From Solirubrobacterales bacterium (lineage in GTDB: Bacteria > Actinomycetota > Thermoleophilia > Solirubrobacterales > 70-9), in NCBI GenBank assembly GCA_035573435.1, contig DATMZR010000021.1, forward strand, positions 1-64,000: a stretch of DNA of 64,000 nucleotides, written 5' to 3'. Below are positions 1 to 8,210 of the stretch, piece by piece (the stretch's first letter is position 1; every line of letters starts with the position of its first letter). The notes under the pieces are model-generated. The model worked only from the letters and a program-made list of their open reading frames with translations. It searched no databases and was not told the origin of the DNA. Position numbers and translations under genes: made by a program.

Positions 1-2
1 AC

Positions 3-293
3 ATCGCGGTCGCCGCGGAGGTCGGATTCCTTGGCCTCCTCATCCTCATCATGATCTACGTAGGGGGGTTCATCGCCGCGCTGCGGCGCACCATCGCCTC
101 TGTCCGCAGCCCGCTGCCGTCCGATCCTCTCCCAGCGCTCCTGCTCACCACCACAATCGCCTTCTTTGCCCTTCTTCAGATGGGTTTTCTTGACAACTGG
201 CTCGAGGTGACCCGGCTCACATTCATCTCATGGGCCCTTCTGGCGATCTCGACGAAGGAGTTCGACGCTCGGGTTCCCTCGGAACGAACGTGA
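3..293 (+). CDS. O-antigen ligase/polymerase-like membrane protein, C-terminal fragment
   Basis: Only the last 96 codons lie in the window; the frame is open from base 3. The fragment starts with AEVGFLGLLILI, which resembles the conserved E-x-G-xxGLL segment of the Wzy_C/O-antigen ligase family, and continues as hydrophobic segments separated by a basic loop and ending in a short polar tail. Such proteins join or polymerise lipid-linked glycan units on the outer face of the membrane. The stop codon overlaps the GTG of the next glycosyltransferase (GTGA), so it belongs to the same polysaccharide operon. Family call is moderate because the N-terminal part is missing. Confidence 0.6.
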   Translation: MAVAAEVGFLGLLILIMIYVGGFIAALRRTIASVRSPLPSDPLPALLLTTTIAFFALLQMGFLDNWLEVTRLTFISWALLAISTKEFDARVPSERT

Positions 294-1387
294 AGCAACG
301 GCTCATCGTCATCGGGCCGCTGCCCCCACCCCATCACGGCGTCACCGTCTCAACGTCACTGGTGGTCGGGAGCGAGGAGCTGCAGCGGCGGTTCGAGGTC
401 GAGCACTTCGACACCAGCGACCACCGCACGATCGAAAACGTCGGGCGCTGGGACGCCAGGAACGTCGGGAGTGCGTTGGTTGCGATCAGCAGGTTCACGC
501 TGAGACTCAACGGCACCCCTGGAATCGTCTATCTCCCCATCTCACAGGGCCTCCCCGGACTCACCCGCGACACATTCTTCATCCGGATCGCCGCGGCACG
601 GGATTGGAAGGTCGTTGCCCATCTCCGAGGGAGCGAGCTAGGAGACGTCTACGCACGCCAGCCGGCGCCGATCCGAGCATGGCTGCGCCGCGCCTTCGAC
701 CGGCTCGACTCGGTGGCGGTGCTCGGGGAGTCACTGCGGCATGCTGTGGCGGACATCGTTCCCGTCGACAAGGTGGCGGTGGTCCCCAATGGCACTCCCG
801 ACCCCGGGCGGGCGGGACCGCCTGGACAAGGTGACCCGGGGCTGTTTCTGGGGAACCTGCGGAGGAGAAAGGGCGTCTTGGAGGCGCTCGAGGCGGCCCT
901 GATGGTTGTCGGCCAGCGGCAAGACGCCCGGTTCGTGTTCGTCGGGGATTGTTCCGACCAATCGCTGGCCCGGGAGCTACAGCTGACGGCGCAGAAGGCA
1001 GACGGAAGGATCGAGATCAGGTCTACCGCCGTGACGGGCGCTGAGAAGGCCGACCTCCTCGCTTCCTCGGCCTTCCTGCTCTTTCCCCCCGTGGAGCCCG
1101 AGGGCCATCCGAGGGTCGTTCTCGAAGCGATGGCATCCGGGCTTCCGGTGATCGCAACGGACCGCGGAGCGATCGCTGAGACCGTCGTTGACGGTGAATG
1201 TGGGTACGTCCTGCCGGACCCCGTACCGTCGCAGCTGGCGGAGCGGATGGCGAGACTCCTCGACGATCCCGAGTTGCGGTCGTCGATGGGTCGCGCAGCG
1301 CGCGACCGCTATCTCGCACGTTTCACGGAGGCGGCAGCCGATCGCGCCCTCGCGGACTGGCTGACCCGAGTCGGCACGGCCAAGTGA
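290..1387 (+). CDS. Glycosyltransferase, GT4 (GT-B) type
   Basis: A 365-residue protein predicted to transfer a sugar from an activated nucleotide donor onto a growing surface glycan in the cytoplasm. It opens with a beta strand and a glycine/proline loop (IVIGPLPPPHHG), has an internal LFLGNLRRRKG segment that starts the second Rossmann domain, and carries the GT4 donor-site pattern EPEGHPRVVLEAMASGLPV followed by a GAIAETV segment. I chose GTG 290 because it overlaps the upstream stop by four bases (GTGA) and begins right before the first core strand; an ATG at 230 would only add sequence lying inside the previous gene. Donor and acceptor cannot be told. Confidence 0.85.
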   Translation: MKQRLIVIGPLPPPHHGVTVSTSLVVGSEELQRRFEVEHFDTSDHRTIENVGRWDARNVGSALVAISRFTLRLNGTPGIVYLPISQGLPGLTRDTFFIRIAAARDWKVVAHLRGSELGDVYARQPAPIRAWLRRAFDRLDSVAVLGESLRHAVADIVPVDKVAVVPNGTPDPGRAGPPGQGDPGLFLGNLRRRKGVLEALEAALMVVGQRQDARFVFVGDCSDQSLARELQLTAQKADGRIEIRSTAVTGAEKADLLASSAFLLFPPVEPEGHPRVVLEAMASGLPVIATDRGAIAETVVDGECGYVLPDPVPSQLAERMARLLDDPELRSSMGRAARDRYLARFTEAAADRALADWLTRVGTAK

Positions 1388-2601
1388 GAAGCAGAGGAAC
1401 CCACGACGGTGGCCTCCCCACCGACCTTCTGTTCCTTGCTCCCGGTGACGTACGCAAGGCGCGCGTCGAGCCGATCTCATGGATGCGCACCTGTGAGGCG
1501 TTTGCGGCCCGAGGACTCCACGTAACGCTTGTCACGCTGCGGGCGCGATACCCGGACGCGGTCACCCGCGAGGAGATCTGGGACCACTTCAGCGTTCCCC
1601 CGAGCTTCCGGATCCGGATGCTCCCGACACCCTTGCGACGTGACTCGTCGACGCGTGCCTTCCGTTTCTGGGGGGGTTTGGCGTCCGCAGCTCTCGCGAT
1701 CGCCGTCCTCCTGAGCCGGCTCGCTTTACGGCGGCCGTTGCTGGTCGTGTACGCGAGGTCGCCGATCATGCTGACCCCGTTCTCGCTGCTTCGGCGATTT
1801 CTTCCTCGGGGACGGCAACCCAGGCTCGTCTACGAGACACATACCCTGCCCCCTCCGCGAACTTGGCGGATCTTGCGTGGGACAGACCTTCTGGTTGTCA
1901 ACTCGCGCAAGCTCGAGACGGACCTGGTGACCAGGGTCGGGATCCGCCCCGAGCGCATCCTCCACGCCCCCCTTCCCGCTTTCGCACCGGTCCGTCCTCG
2001 ACCGAAAGCGGAAGCACGAGCCGAGGTGGGCCTGCCGGGCGCCATCCCGATCGCCTGCTACTCGGGCAAGATGCTGGAGGGGCAGTCTAAGTTCCTGCTC
2101 GAGGTGGCACGCCTCACGCGCGCTCGGGTCGACGGCTTTCAAATGGTGCTGGTGGGGGGAAACCCCGACATCCTCCCCCTGCTGCGCGCACGCGTCGTGG
2201 AAGACGGCCTCGAGGACACTGTGATCTTGGCCGGGTTCGTCGAGCCTGCGAAAGTAGGCGCCTATCAATCCGCGGCCGACGTGCTCGTCTTCCACATGGA
2301 CAGCGACCTCCCTCACTTCCCCTACTGCACTCCGGCCAAGGGCTTTGACTACCAGGCGGCAGGGCGGCCGATCGTCGCGCGCGACATCCCGCTGTTCGAC
2401 GAGGTCTTCGGAGCCGACGGGGAGCGCGCGATCAGAGTGAGCACCGCGACGCCGGAGGCGTTCTCCGAGGCGATCCAGAACGCCCTCGTCATGGAAGGCG
2501 GCTACAGGGCGATGACCGAGCGGGCAATGTCGTGGATCGCGGGACGGACCTGGCAAGCGAGGGCGGATGCCGTCGTCGACGCGATCACCAAACAGACGTG
2601 A
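1384..2601 (+). CDS. Glycosyltransferase, GT4-like
   Basis: A 405-residue GT-B fold glycosyltransferase of the polysaccharide operon. N-terminal domain: LLFLAPGDVRKARVEP, followed by a membrane-associating hydrophobic stretch (residues about 95-125) and VYETHTLPPPR, which is like the acceptor-side loop of GT4 enzymes. C-terminal donor domain: IACYSGKMLEGQ, VLVGGNPD and VILAGFVEP, with a PAKGFDYQAAGRPIVA motif where classical GT4 enzymes have E-x7-E. GTG 1384 overlaps the preceding stop (GTGA), which fits translational coupling; the ATG at 1198 lies inside the upstream gene. Substrate is unknown. Confidence 0.8.
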   Translation: MRSRGTHDGGLPTDLLFLAPGDVRKARVEPISWMRTCEAFAARGLHVTLVTLRARYPDAVTREEIWDHFSVPPSFRIRMLPTPLRRDSSTRAFRFWGGLASAALAIAVLLSRLALRRPLLVVYARSPIMLTPFSLLRRFLPRGRQPRLVYETHTLPPPRTWRILRGTDLLVVNSRKLETDLVTRVGIRPERILHAPLPAFAPVRPRPKAEARAEVGLPGAIPIACYSGKMLEGQSKFLLEVARLTRARVDGFQMVLVGGNPDILPLLRARVVEDGLEDTVILAGFVEPAKVGAYQSAADVLVFHMDSDLPHFPYCTPAKGFDYQAAGRPIVARDIPLFDEVFGADGERAIRVSTATPEAFSEAIQNALVMEGGYRAMTERAMSWIAGRTWQARADAVVDAITKQT

Positions 2602-3577
2602 CGCTCATTCGGCGCGTTTGGTCTCCCGCTCGCTGTCGGGGTACCTCTGCGGAACGCACTCCGGTGCGCTCCGTTCGCGTCGGGGCGACCATCTGCCCCT
2701 CCACGCGCTAGCCGAGGCGCACCGCGCCCTCGAGCCGTCGATCGAGGGCGTCGAGGTCCAGCTGGGTGGCGAGCGCTGGCGCCCGGACGAGCGCACGGCC
2801 CGGCTCGCTGAGCGGCTGCCGCCGCTCCTCGACGATGACAGCATCGTCGAGCTCGTCCTGTTCGGCAGCCAGGCCAGGGGCGGGACGACCGGGTTCAGCG
2901 ACGTCGACGCCATCCTGGTCATCACCGACCAAGCCGCCGGCGACCCGCGACTCCTGAGGAGCCTGCGACCAGCCACTCTCGCTGCCCAACGGGAGGTTCT
3001 CGCTTACCAGCCCATGCAGCACCATGCCTTCGAGGTGGCGACGCCGACATTGCTGGGCCTGGCGGGAGACGCCCTGGCGCTGCCACGGGTGGCGTTGAAC
3101 GAGACTCGCTCCCTTGGCGGGGACTCCGTGATGGCGCGATTCACGGCGGCCGACAGCGCTGCCGAACGCGACCGGTTTCGTGAGCTCGCGTCCGTTCTCG
3201 TTGGCATCGATTCGTGGGCGTCACATCCTTGGCGCGCCCACCGGCTGATCTCCATGTTCGAGCTACTCCCTGCCGTGTACCTGCAGGCTCGCGGGCAACA
3301 CGTGCCGAAGTGGCAGTCCTTCGCATGCGCAGAAGACGACTTTGGCGACGCCTGGTGGCCATACGAGGTGCTGCAGGAGGTCAGGTCCGGGTGGCCGCCC
3401 ATGCAGAACGCTGGGCTCCGTGCGGCGGCGGTCACGCTTCGCAACCCCTGGTTCGCCGTCGCCGCTTGGCGCCGACTGCCCGCCCGGACCCCGGAGCCCG
3501 TTTCGCGCCTCCTGACCGCGGATTGCCTAGGAGGCCTCCAGAGCCTCGGTCGCCGGATGCTGGAGAGCGTCTCGTGA
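2567..3577 (+). CDS. Nucleotidyltransferase-fold protein
   Basis: A 336-residue protein with the DNA polymerase beta-like nucleotidyltransferase signature: LFGSQARGG (GS at about residue 100) followed by FSDVD (Asp112, Asp114), the two metal-binding acids. The rest is helical and unassigned. It would transfer a nucleotidyl group to an unknown acceptor. It sits between glycosyltransferase genes, and its stop overlaps the next gene's GTG (GTGA), so it is part of the operon. The start is uncertain: ATG 2567 overlaps the upstream gene by 35 bases but has a purine-rich GAGGG ahead of it; TTG 2618 is an alternative, and residues 1-50 are low in recognisable features. Confidence 0.65.
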   Translation: MPSSTRSPNRRDAHSARLVSRSLSGYLCGTHSGALRSRRGDHLPLHALAEAHRALEPSIEGVEVQLGGERWRPDERTARLAERLPPLLDDDSIVELVLFGSQARGGTTGFSDVDAILVITDQAAGDPRLLRSLRPATLAAQREVLAYQPMQHHAFEVATPTLLGLAGDALALPRVALNETRSLGGDSVMARFTAADSAAERDRFRELASVLVGIDSWASHPWRAHRLISMFELLPAVYLQARGQHVPKWQSFACAEDDFGDAWWPYEVLQEVRSGWPPMQNAGLRAAAVTLRNPWFAVAAWRRLPARTPEPVSRLLTADCLGGLQSLGRRMLESVS

Positions 3578-4605
3578 GAGCGCTCGATCATTGCACGGTG
3601 ACCGCCCTGCCATCGGAAATCTCACCGGACGAACACGCTCGGGCGGCGGCCGAGATCGAGGAGCGGCTCGCGTCGGTTCCAGGAATCGTCGCCGTCTACC
3701 GGACGGGCGGCGTTTCGGCTCCCGGAATCTCGGACATAGACCGCGTGGCCGTCCTGGAGAGACCGGTATCGATCGACTCGGTATGGCCAGAGCTGGACGA
3801 GCACACCAGGGCAATCGCCATGCACACGCCCTTCGGCGTGGACAAGGACACCTTCGAGCGGCATCGCTGGTTCGCGCACCTGGAGCCGTTGGACCTCGTG
3901 TCCGGCGACAACGTGCCCAGCGGCGACTCGGCGCTCGGCCGGCACGGCCTCAGACTGATGGGGGTGGAGGGCCTGGTTGTCAGCCTCCTGAAGCTCCTCA
4001 AGCAACGGAGTACGGGCAGGCTCAAGGCGAGGCCGCTCCTATGTGAGCTTCATGCGCTCCGCCATTCACTTCAACTTGCCGGGCTCACACCGGAGATCGC
4101 GCCGGCAGCCTGGCGGTTGATGGATGACGTCACTCAGGCCCGGCAGACGTGGTTTCAGCAACGGCCCACTGATCGCGAGGCCGGCGTTCGAGCGCTTGCC
4201 GGCAAAGCGCCCTCGGCCCTGCTGGGCGCGTTGGAGGGACTCCCCGCGGCAGATGAGGTATCCGAGGGCGCCACGAAGCCTCTGCCGATGAGCGCGCCTT
4301 GGGGCAACGTGACCATTTTGCGCGCCGGCGCTCACACAGACCCCGCTGCGACTTTCCGCACCCCGCGGACGGCAGGGCTCACCTCTCGCTCACGACGACT
4401 GGCGGAGCTCGGCTGGCGCCTTCGCTCGCGCCGTCTCGCGGTTCCTCCGGCGGCGTTGACCTGGCTGCACCCACCGATGGACGCGGACCTGGCCTCGTTG
4501 CGGGCGGAGCGCGACGGGATGGTCCTTCGCTACGCGGCGTTCGTGGATGCCTGCGGCGGCGGCTGGTCGAGCATCGGCTTCGCGCGATCGTTCCTTCAGC
4601 GATGA
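3574..4605 (+). CDS. Second nucleotidyltransferase-like protein
   Basis: A 343-residue protein with a diverged nucleotidyltransferase motif: YRTGGVSAPGISDID (GG at 45-46, Asp54 and Asp56 as putative metal ligands). The downstream half is alpha-helical and Arg-rich with no clear family. It is distinct from the gene before it but shares the same predicted fold, so two consecutive genes of the operon encode possible nucleotidyltransferases. GTG 3574 overlaps the previous stop and the stop overlaps the next ATG (ATGA), showing tight coupling. Function is not assignable beyond the fold; an adenylyl- or phospho-nucleotidyl modification of a glycan or protein is possible but only inferred. Confidence 0.55.
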   Translation: MRALDHCTVTALPSEISPDEHARAAAEIEERLASVPGIVAVYRTGGVSAPGISDIDRVAVLERPVSIDSVWPELDEHTRAIAMHTPFGVDKDTFERHRWFAHLEPLDLVSGDNVPSGDSALGRHGLRLMGVEGLVVSLLKLLKQRSTGRLKARPLLCELHALRHSLQLAGLTPEIAPAAWRLMDDVTQARQTWFQQRPTDREAGVRALAGKAPSALLGALEGLPAADEVSEGATKPLPMSAPWGNVTILRAGAHTDPAATFRTPRTAGLTSRSRRLAELGWRLRSRRLAVPPAALTWLHPPMDADLASLRAERDGMVLRYAAFVDACGGGWSSIGFARSFLQR

Positions 4606-5711
4606 CCGGGGCCAGCCCGCCCTCGGTCGCACACGCGCTCTGGAGCGGGGGCGCGGGCGGCATCGAGCGACTGGTTCACGACCTCGCGCAACGCCAACGG
4701 GAGCAGGGGATGACCGTGTCGGTCGCCTTCGCCCAGCTACGAGGTCCCTTCGCCGAAGGCATGCGTGACGCGGGCCTGCAGGTGGTCGACCTCGGACTCG
4801 GATCGGGCTACGACCTTCGACCTCCGCGGATTCGCGGTGGGGCACACGAGCTGGGCGCGTTCGACGTGATCCACCTGCACGCGTTCAATCTCCCGCTGGG
4901 CGCGATCGCGATCGCGAGTCGACGCCCCATCGTTTTCACCGAGCACGGCAATTTCGGCGCCGGCCGAAAGGTCGGGATCGCGGGACAACTCAGGCGCCCC
5001 GCGCAGCGAGCTTTCATCAGCCGAGCCTGCACTGAGATCGCCGCGAACTCCAGGTGGACCGCCGCCCGCATGGCCGACCTGTACGGCATCGAAGCGGACC
5101 GCGTTACGGTGATCCACAACGGCATCGGCGGCTCACCCGCCGAGGGCTCGGTTGCGCGGGAAAGGGACGACCGGATGGTGGTCGCGTTCGTAGGCCGGCT
5201 GGCAGGGTTCAAGCGCGTCGATCGGCTCCTGAAGGCGCTGTCGCAAGTCCGGGAGGGACAGCCGATCCGGGCCCTGATCGTGGGCGAGGGACCTCTTGAG
5301 GGAGAGCTGAAGGATCTGACCTCCCGCCTCGGTTGCGATTCGTTCGTCGAGTTCCTTGGCTATCGCTCCGACGTAGAGGCCATCCTGTCCGCGACCGATG
5401 TGCTCGTGCAGCCGAGTGAAGGAGAGCCTTTCGGGCTGGCCATCCTCGAGGCCTGCCGTCAGGGAGCGCTGCCGGTCGTCTTCGCCGACGGGGGCGGCGC
5501 GCTGGAGGTCCTGCCGCCGGACGGCCGCATCGTCGCAGACGAGTCCGATCTGGCCAGCGTTCTGGTCGAGTTGGCCGACGACGCCGCTGTGCGCAGCGAG
5601 ACGGCCCGGCAGGCGCGGGCGCAATGGGCGGTGGAGCGGTTCCCGATCGACCGCACGGCGGCTGCCTACCTGACGCTCTATCGCTCAGCGCTGGAGCGCC
5701 GCCAAGCGTGA
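4602..5711 (+). CDS. Glycosyltransferase, GT4 type
   Basis: A 369-residue GT-B glycosyltransferase. N-terminal ALWSGGAGGIERLVHDLA is the typical glycine-rich loop plus helix of the GT4 family, followed by VIHLHAFN and FTEHGNFG. The C-terminal donor domain begins with VVAFVGRLAGFKRVDRLLKA, then ALIVGEGPLEGEL, FLGYRSDVEAIL and the E-x7-E-like region PSEGEPFGLAILEACRQG. ATG 4602 overlaps the preceding stop (ATGA). It probably adds a hexose to the lipid-linked repeat unit exported by the flippase encoded next. Of the glycosyltransferases here it is the most canonical. Confidence 0.88.
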   Translation: MTGASPPSVAHALWSGGAGGIERLVHDLAQRQREQGMTVSVAFAQLRGPFAEGMRDAGLQVVDLGLGSGYDLRPPRIRGGAHELGAFDVIHLHAFNLPLGAIAIASRRPIVFTEHGNFGAGRKVGIAGQLRRPAQRAFISRACTEIAANSRWTAARMADLYGIEADRVTVIHNGIGGSPAEGSVARERDDRMVVAFVGRLAGFKRVDRLLKALSQVREGQPIRALIVGEGPLEGELKDLTSRLGCDSFVEFLGYRSDVEAILSATDVLVQPSEGEPFGLAILEACRQGALPVVFADGGGALEVLPPDGRIVADESDLASVLVELADDAAVRSETARQARAQWAVERFPIDRTAAAYLTLYRSALERRQA

Positions 5712-7135
5712 GCCGACTCCGCGCCAAGATCTCGAGGCTCCGAGTCCGGATCGCAGTACGCCGTCGGGGCGAGCTTGGCGGCTTTGCCACGGACTCGCTC
5801 TATGTCGCTGTCTGGCAGGGAGCCACCTCTCTCGCGGACCTGGCCCAGATCGCGCTGATCGCTCACGTGCTCGGCCTCGACCAGTACGGGCGGTTCGCGG
5901 TGGTCGTCGCGTTCGTGATGCTGGTGACCGCGTTCTTCGACGTCCGGGTAGGTGTAGCCGCAACGACTCTCGGCGCTCGAGAGCTACAAGACCCGCGACG
6001 CTCTGCAGGGATATTCCAGCTCAGCTACCTGATCGACGCGGTCACCGGCGTCCTCGCGTTCGTCGTCGTGGTGGCGCTTTCCTTCGCCGTCGGGCCCGGC
6101 CTGGTCGGCGGCAACGGCACTCTCCTGATCGTCCTGTTCGCAATCGGGGTGCTCGCCTCGACGCTGGAGGACTCCTCGCTGGCAGTGCTACGGCTACTGG
6201 ACCGCTTTCGCCTGGTGGCCGCGTACACGGTCGGGCTGGAGGCCGCGAGAGTGGCCCTGGTGGCCGGCGCGCTCCTGTTCTCCGAGGGGCTGGTGCCGGT
6301 GATCCTGGCGCTGGTCGCGCAGAAGATGCTCGTCATGGTTGTGCAGGTGGCCACCGCCGCGAGCTCGTTCCGAGCCGCGATGGGCCGCCCCCTGCTCAGG
6401 AAGTCGGCGCTCGACGCCGTGACCGACAAGCGCCGCCAGATGATCAACACCGTGCTCCATACCAACGTCGTTTCGTACGCGCGGCTCGCGCAGACCCAGC
6501 TTCCGACCGTCGTGATCGGTGCCATCTCCGGAACCGCGCAGGCGGGTCTCTACAGAATCGGCATGGCCGCGGCCGCGGCCGTCGGACGGCTCGCCGATCC
6601 GGCCTACGCCGCCCTCCTACCACGCGTATCCCGGCTGTTCGCGGCCGGCCGTCAGGACAGCGTGAAGCGCCTCATCGAGCGGGCGTCGCTGATTTCCGTT
6701 CCTGTGATGATCGTTGCGCTGGCGGTCGTGGTCCTGCTGCGAGATCCGATCCTGCAGTTGCTCGGCGGCCAGGCAGCTACGGATGCCGCCCCGGTGCTCG
6801 CCGCCGGAGCTGTTGCCTTCGCGATCAACGGAGCCGTGTTCTGGAACGTCGGAGTGCTCTTCGCCGCGGGCCGGGCTCGGACCGTCTCGCTGATCGCGGT
6901 GATCACAGCGCTGACACAGGCAACGCTGCTCGTCCCGCTCGTCCTCGCTCTGGATGCCGAGGGTGCCGCGCTTTCCTTCCTCGTGAGCATGGTGCTGGCG
7001 AACCTCGCAATGACGGCCGTGGCGCTTCGACTCCTTGCAAGGGGAGCTCACCGCGGCCCGGCGGCGGGAGCCTCTCCAGGAATGCGTGAAGGGGATGCGG
7101 CCACCGGCGGCGCGGTCACGGAGGAAGGGATCTAG
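5708..7135 (+). CDS. Polysaccharide flippase (Wzx/MOP superfamily)
   Basis: A 475-residue polytopic membrane protein with about twelve to fourteen hydrophobic segments, beginning with a short basic cytoplasmic tail and GGFATDSLYVAVWQGATSL, then AHVLGLDQYGRFAVVVAFV, a pattern typical of oligosaccharide flippases of the MOP exporter superfamily. It should flip undecaprenyl-linked glycan units to the outer leaflet for polymerisation or ligation. GTG 5708 overlaps the stop of the glycosyltransferase gene before it. It is the last gene of the plus-strand chain; the next gene is convergent and begins one base after its stop. Confidence 0.82.
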   Translation: MSRLRAKISRLRVRIAVRRRGELGGFATDSLYVAVWQGATSLADLAQIALIAHVLGLDQYGRFAVVVAFVMLVTAFFDVRVGVAATTLGARELQDPRRSAGIFQLSYLIDAVTGVLAFVVVVALSFAVGPGLVGGNGTLLIVLFAIGVLASTLEDSSLAVLRLLDRFRLVAAYTVGLEAARVALVAGALLFSEGLVPVILALVAQKMLVMVVQVATAASSFRAAMGRPLLRKSALDAVTDKRRQMINTVLHTNVVSYARLAQTQLPTVVIGAISGTAQAGLYRIGMAAAAAVGRLADPAYAALLPRVSRLFAAGRQDSVKRLIERASLISVPVMIVALAVVVLLRDPILQLLGGQAATDAAPVLAAGAVAFAINGAVFWNVGVLFAAGRARTVSLIAVITALTQATLLVPLVLALDAEGAALSFLVSMVLANLAMTAVALRLLARGAHRGPAAGASPGMREGDAATGGAVTEEGI

Positions 7136-8161
7136 TCAATCGCTCAACAGCTCCTGCCACATCCGCAGGGCAACTTGGTCCGAATACCTGGCGCGGATTC
7201 GCTGCCACGCTCTTGTGCCCATTGCCACCGCCTGATCGGGATCCGTTAGCAAGCGCCGCAGGGCATCTACCCACTGATCGTTGGTGCTCGCATGGACGCC
7301 GGTGTCTCCCTCAATCACAACCTGATCGGTGATGCCCACGGGGCTGGCCACCGTCGGCAGCGCATGGCCGCCGTACAGAATTGCTCTAAAGCCGCATTTG
7401 CCTCTCGCCCATGGATCGTCAGTGAGCGGAGCGACGCCGATCCTGGCGCCCAACAGGGCATCGAGCTCCGCTGCCCTGGACCAGCGGACGAACTCAGTGG
7501 GGACCGTGGCGGTGACCCAGGGCTGCGAACTCACCACCGTGAACTCGAACTCGATCTCCTCCCGGAGTTGGCGGAGGGGATCGGCGATCAGCCCGAGGTA
7601 CTGGAGATTGGCGGCAACGCCAACCCACACCACGCTCGGGTTTCCGGTCCGGCGAGGGACCTCCTGGATGGGCGAAACCGTGGTCGGGATCTCGATTACC
7701 CGCGGACAGTGCCGACGAGCGAATGCCGCCAGGATGGCGTTGCCGGCCACACAAGCGTCAACTGCCCGAAGCGTCCTGATCAACGGCCGCCGGCGAGCGG
7801 ACGCGCGTGGATATCCTCGCATCGCGGTCCGCCCTATCGCCCTTGCTGCTTGGGCAAGCCGCGAGCCCTCCACGTCCGGGGGCACGGCGTAGAGCGCGTC
7901 GTCCATGTCGAAGATGATCCGGTCGTACGCTGCTCGCAGCTGAGCCAGCTGCGACGGCGCCGGGAGAACCCGCTGAAGGATCAGCGTCGTGCCCGAGCCG
8001 GCAGCCGCGGCTATGTCATTCAGCTGCACCTCGGTCGGAAACGACCCTGCCGAAAACATGTCCACGGGCCACGTGCCATCGCGTGAGAACGCCCCGAGCC
8101 GGCGCTGGGCGCTCGGCGCATCCCACCCTCCCGGCGATGCGGCCACTATCCGCTCGGTCAT
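7136..8161 (-). CDS. Glycosyltransferase-like protein
   Basis: A 341-residue protein with a GT-B-like layout: an N-terminal domain holding LILQRVLPAP and YDRIIFDMDDALYA, then CVAGNAILAAFARRHCPRVIEIPTT-type interdomain sequence, and a C-terminal domain with VVWVGVAANLQYL and IGVAPLTDDPWARGKCGFRAILYGGHALP, close to the donor-binding region of family 4 transferases. ATG 8161 is preferred over upstream codons because a -10-like element (8169-8174) lies seven bases before it. It is transcribed towards the flippase gene and away from asnB, so it forms its own unit within the glycan locus. Substrate unknown. Confidence 0.65.
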   Translation of the reverse strand: MTERIVAASPGGWDAPSAQRRLGAFSRDGTWPVDMFSAGSFPTEVQLNDIAAAAGSGTTLILQRVLPAPSQLAQLRAAYDRIIFDMDDALYAVPPDVEGSRLAQAARAIGRTAMRGYPRASARRRPLIRTLRAVDACVAGNAILAAFARRHCPRVIEIPTTVSPIQEVPRRTGNPSVVWVGVAANLQYLGLIADPLRQLREEIEFEFTVVSSQPWVTATVPTEFVRWSRAAELDALLGARIGVAPLTDDPWARGKCGFRAILYGGHALPTVASPVGITDQVVIEGDTGVHASTNDQWVDALRRLLTDPDQAVAMGTRAWQRIRARYSDQVALRMWQELLSD

Positions 8162-8168
8162 CTCGGTC

Positions 8169-8174
8169 AAGGTA
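8169..8174 (-). promoter_or_regulatory. -10 element of a leaderless promoter
   Basis: TACCTT on the minus strand ends seven bases before the ATG at 8161, so the transcript would start at or next to the start codon. Same geometry as many other genes in this window. Confidence 0.5.
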
Positions 8175-8210
8175 TACGTATGGTCATGAGCCCGGCCGGG
8201 GACCAGTGAG

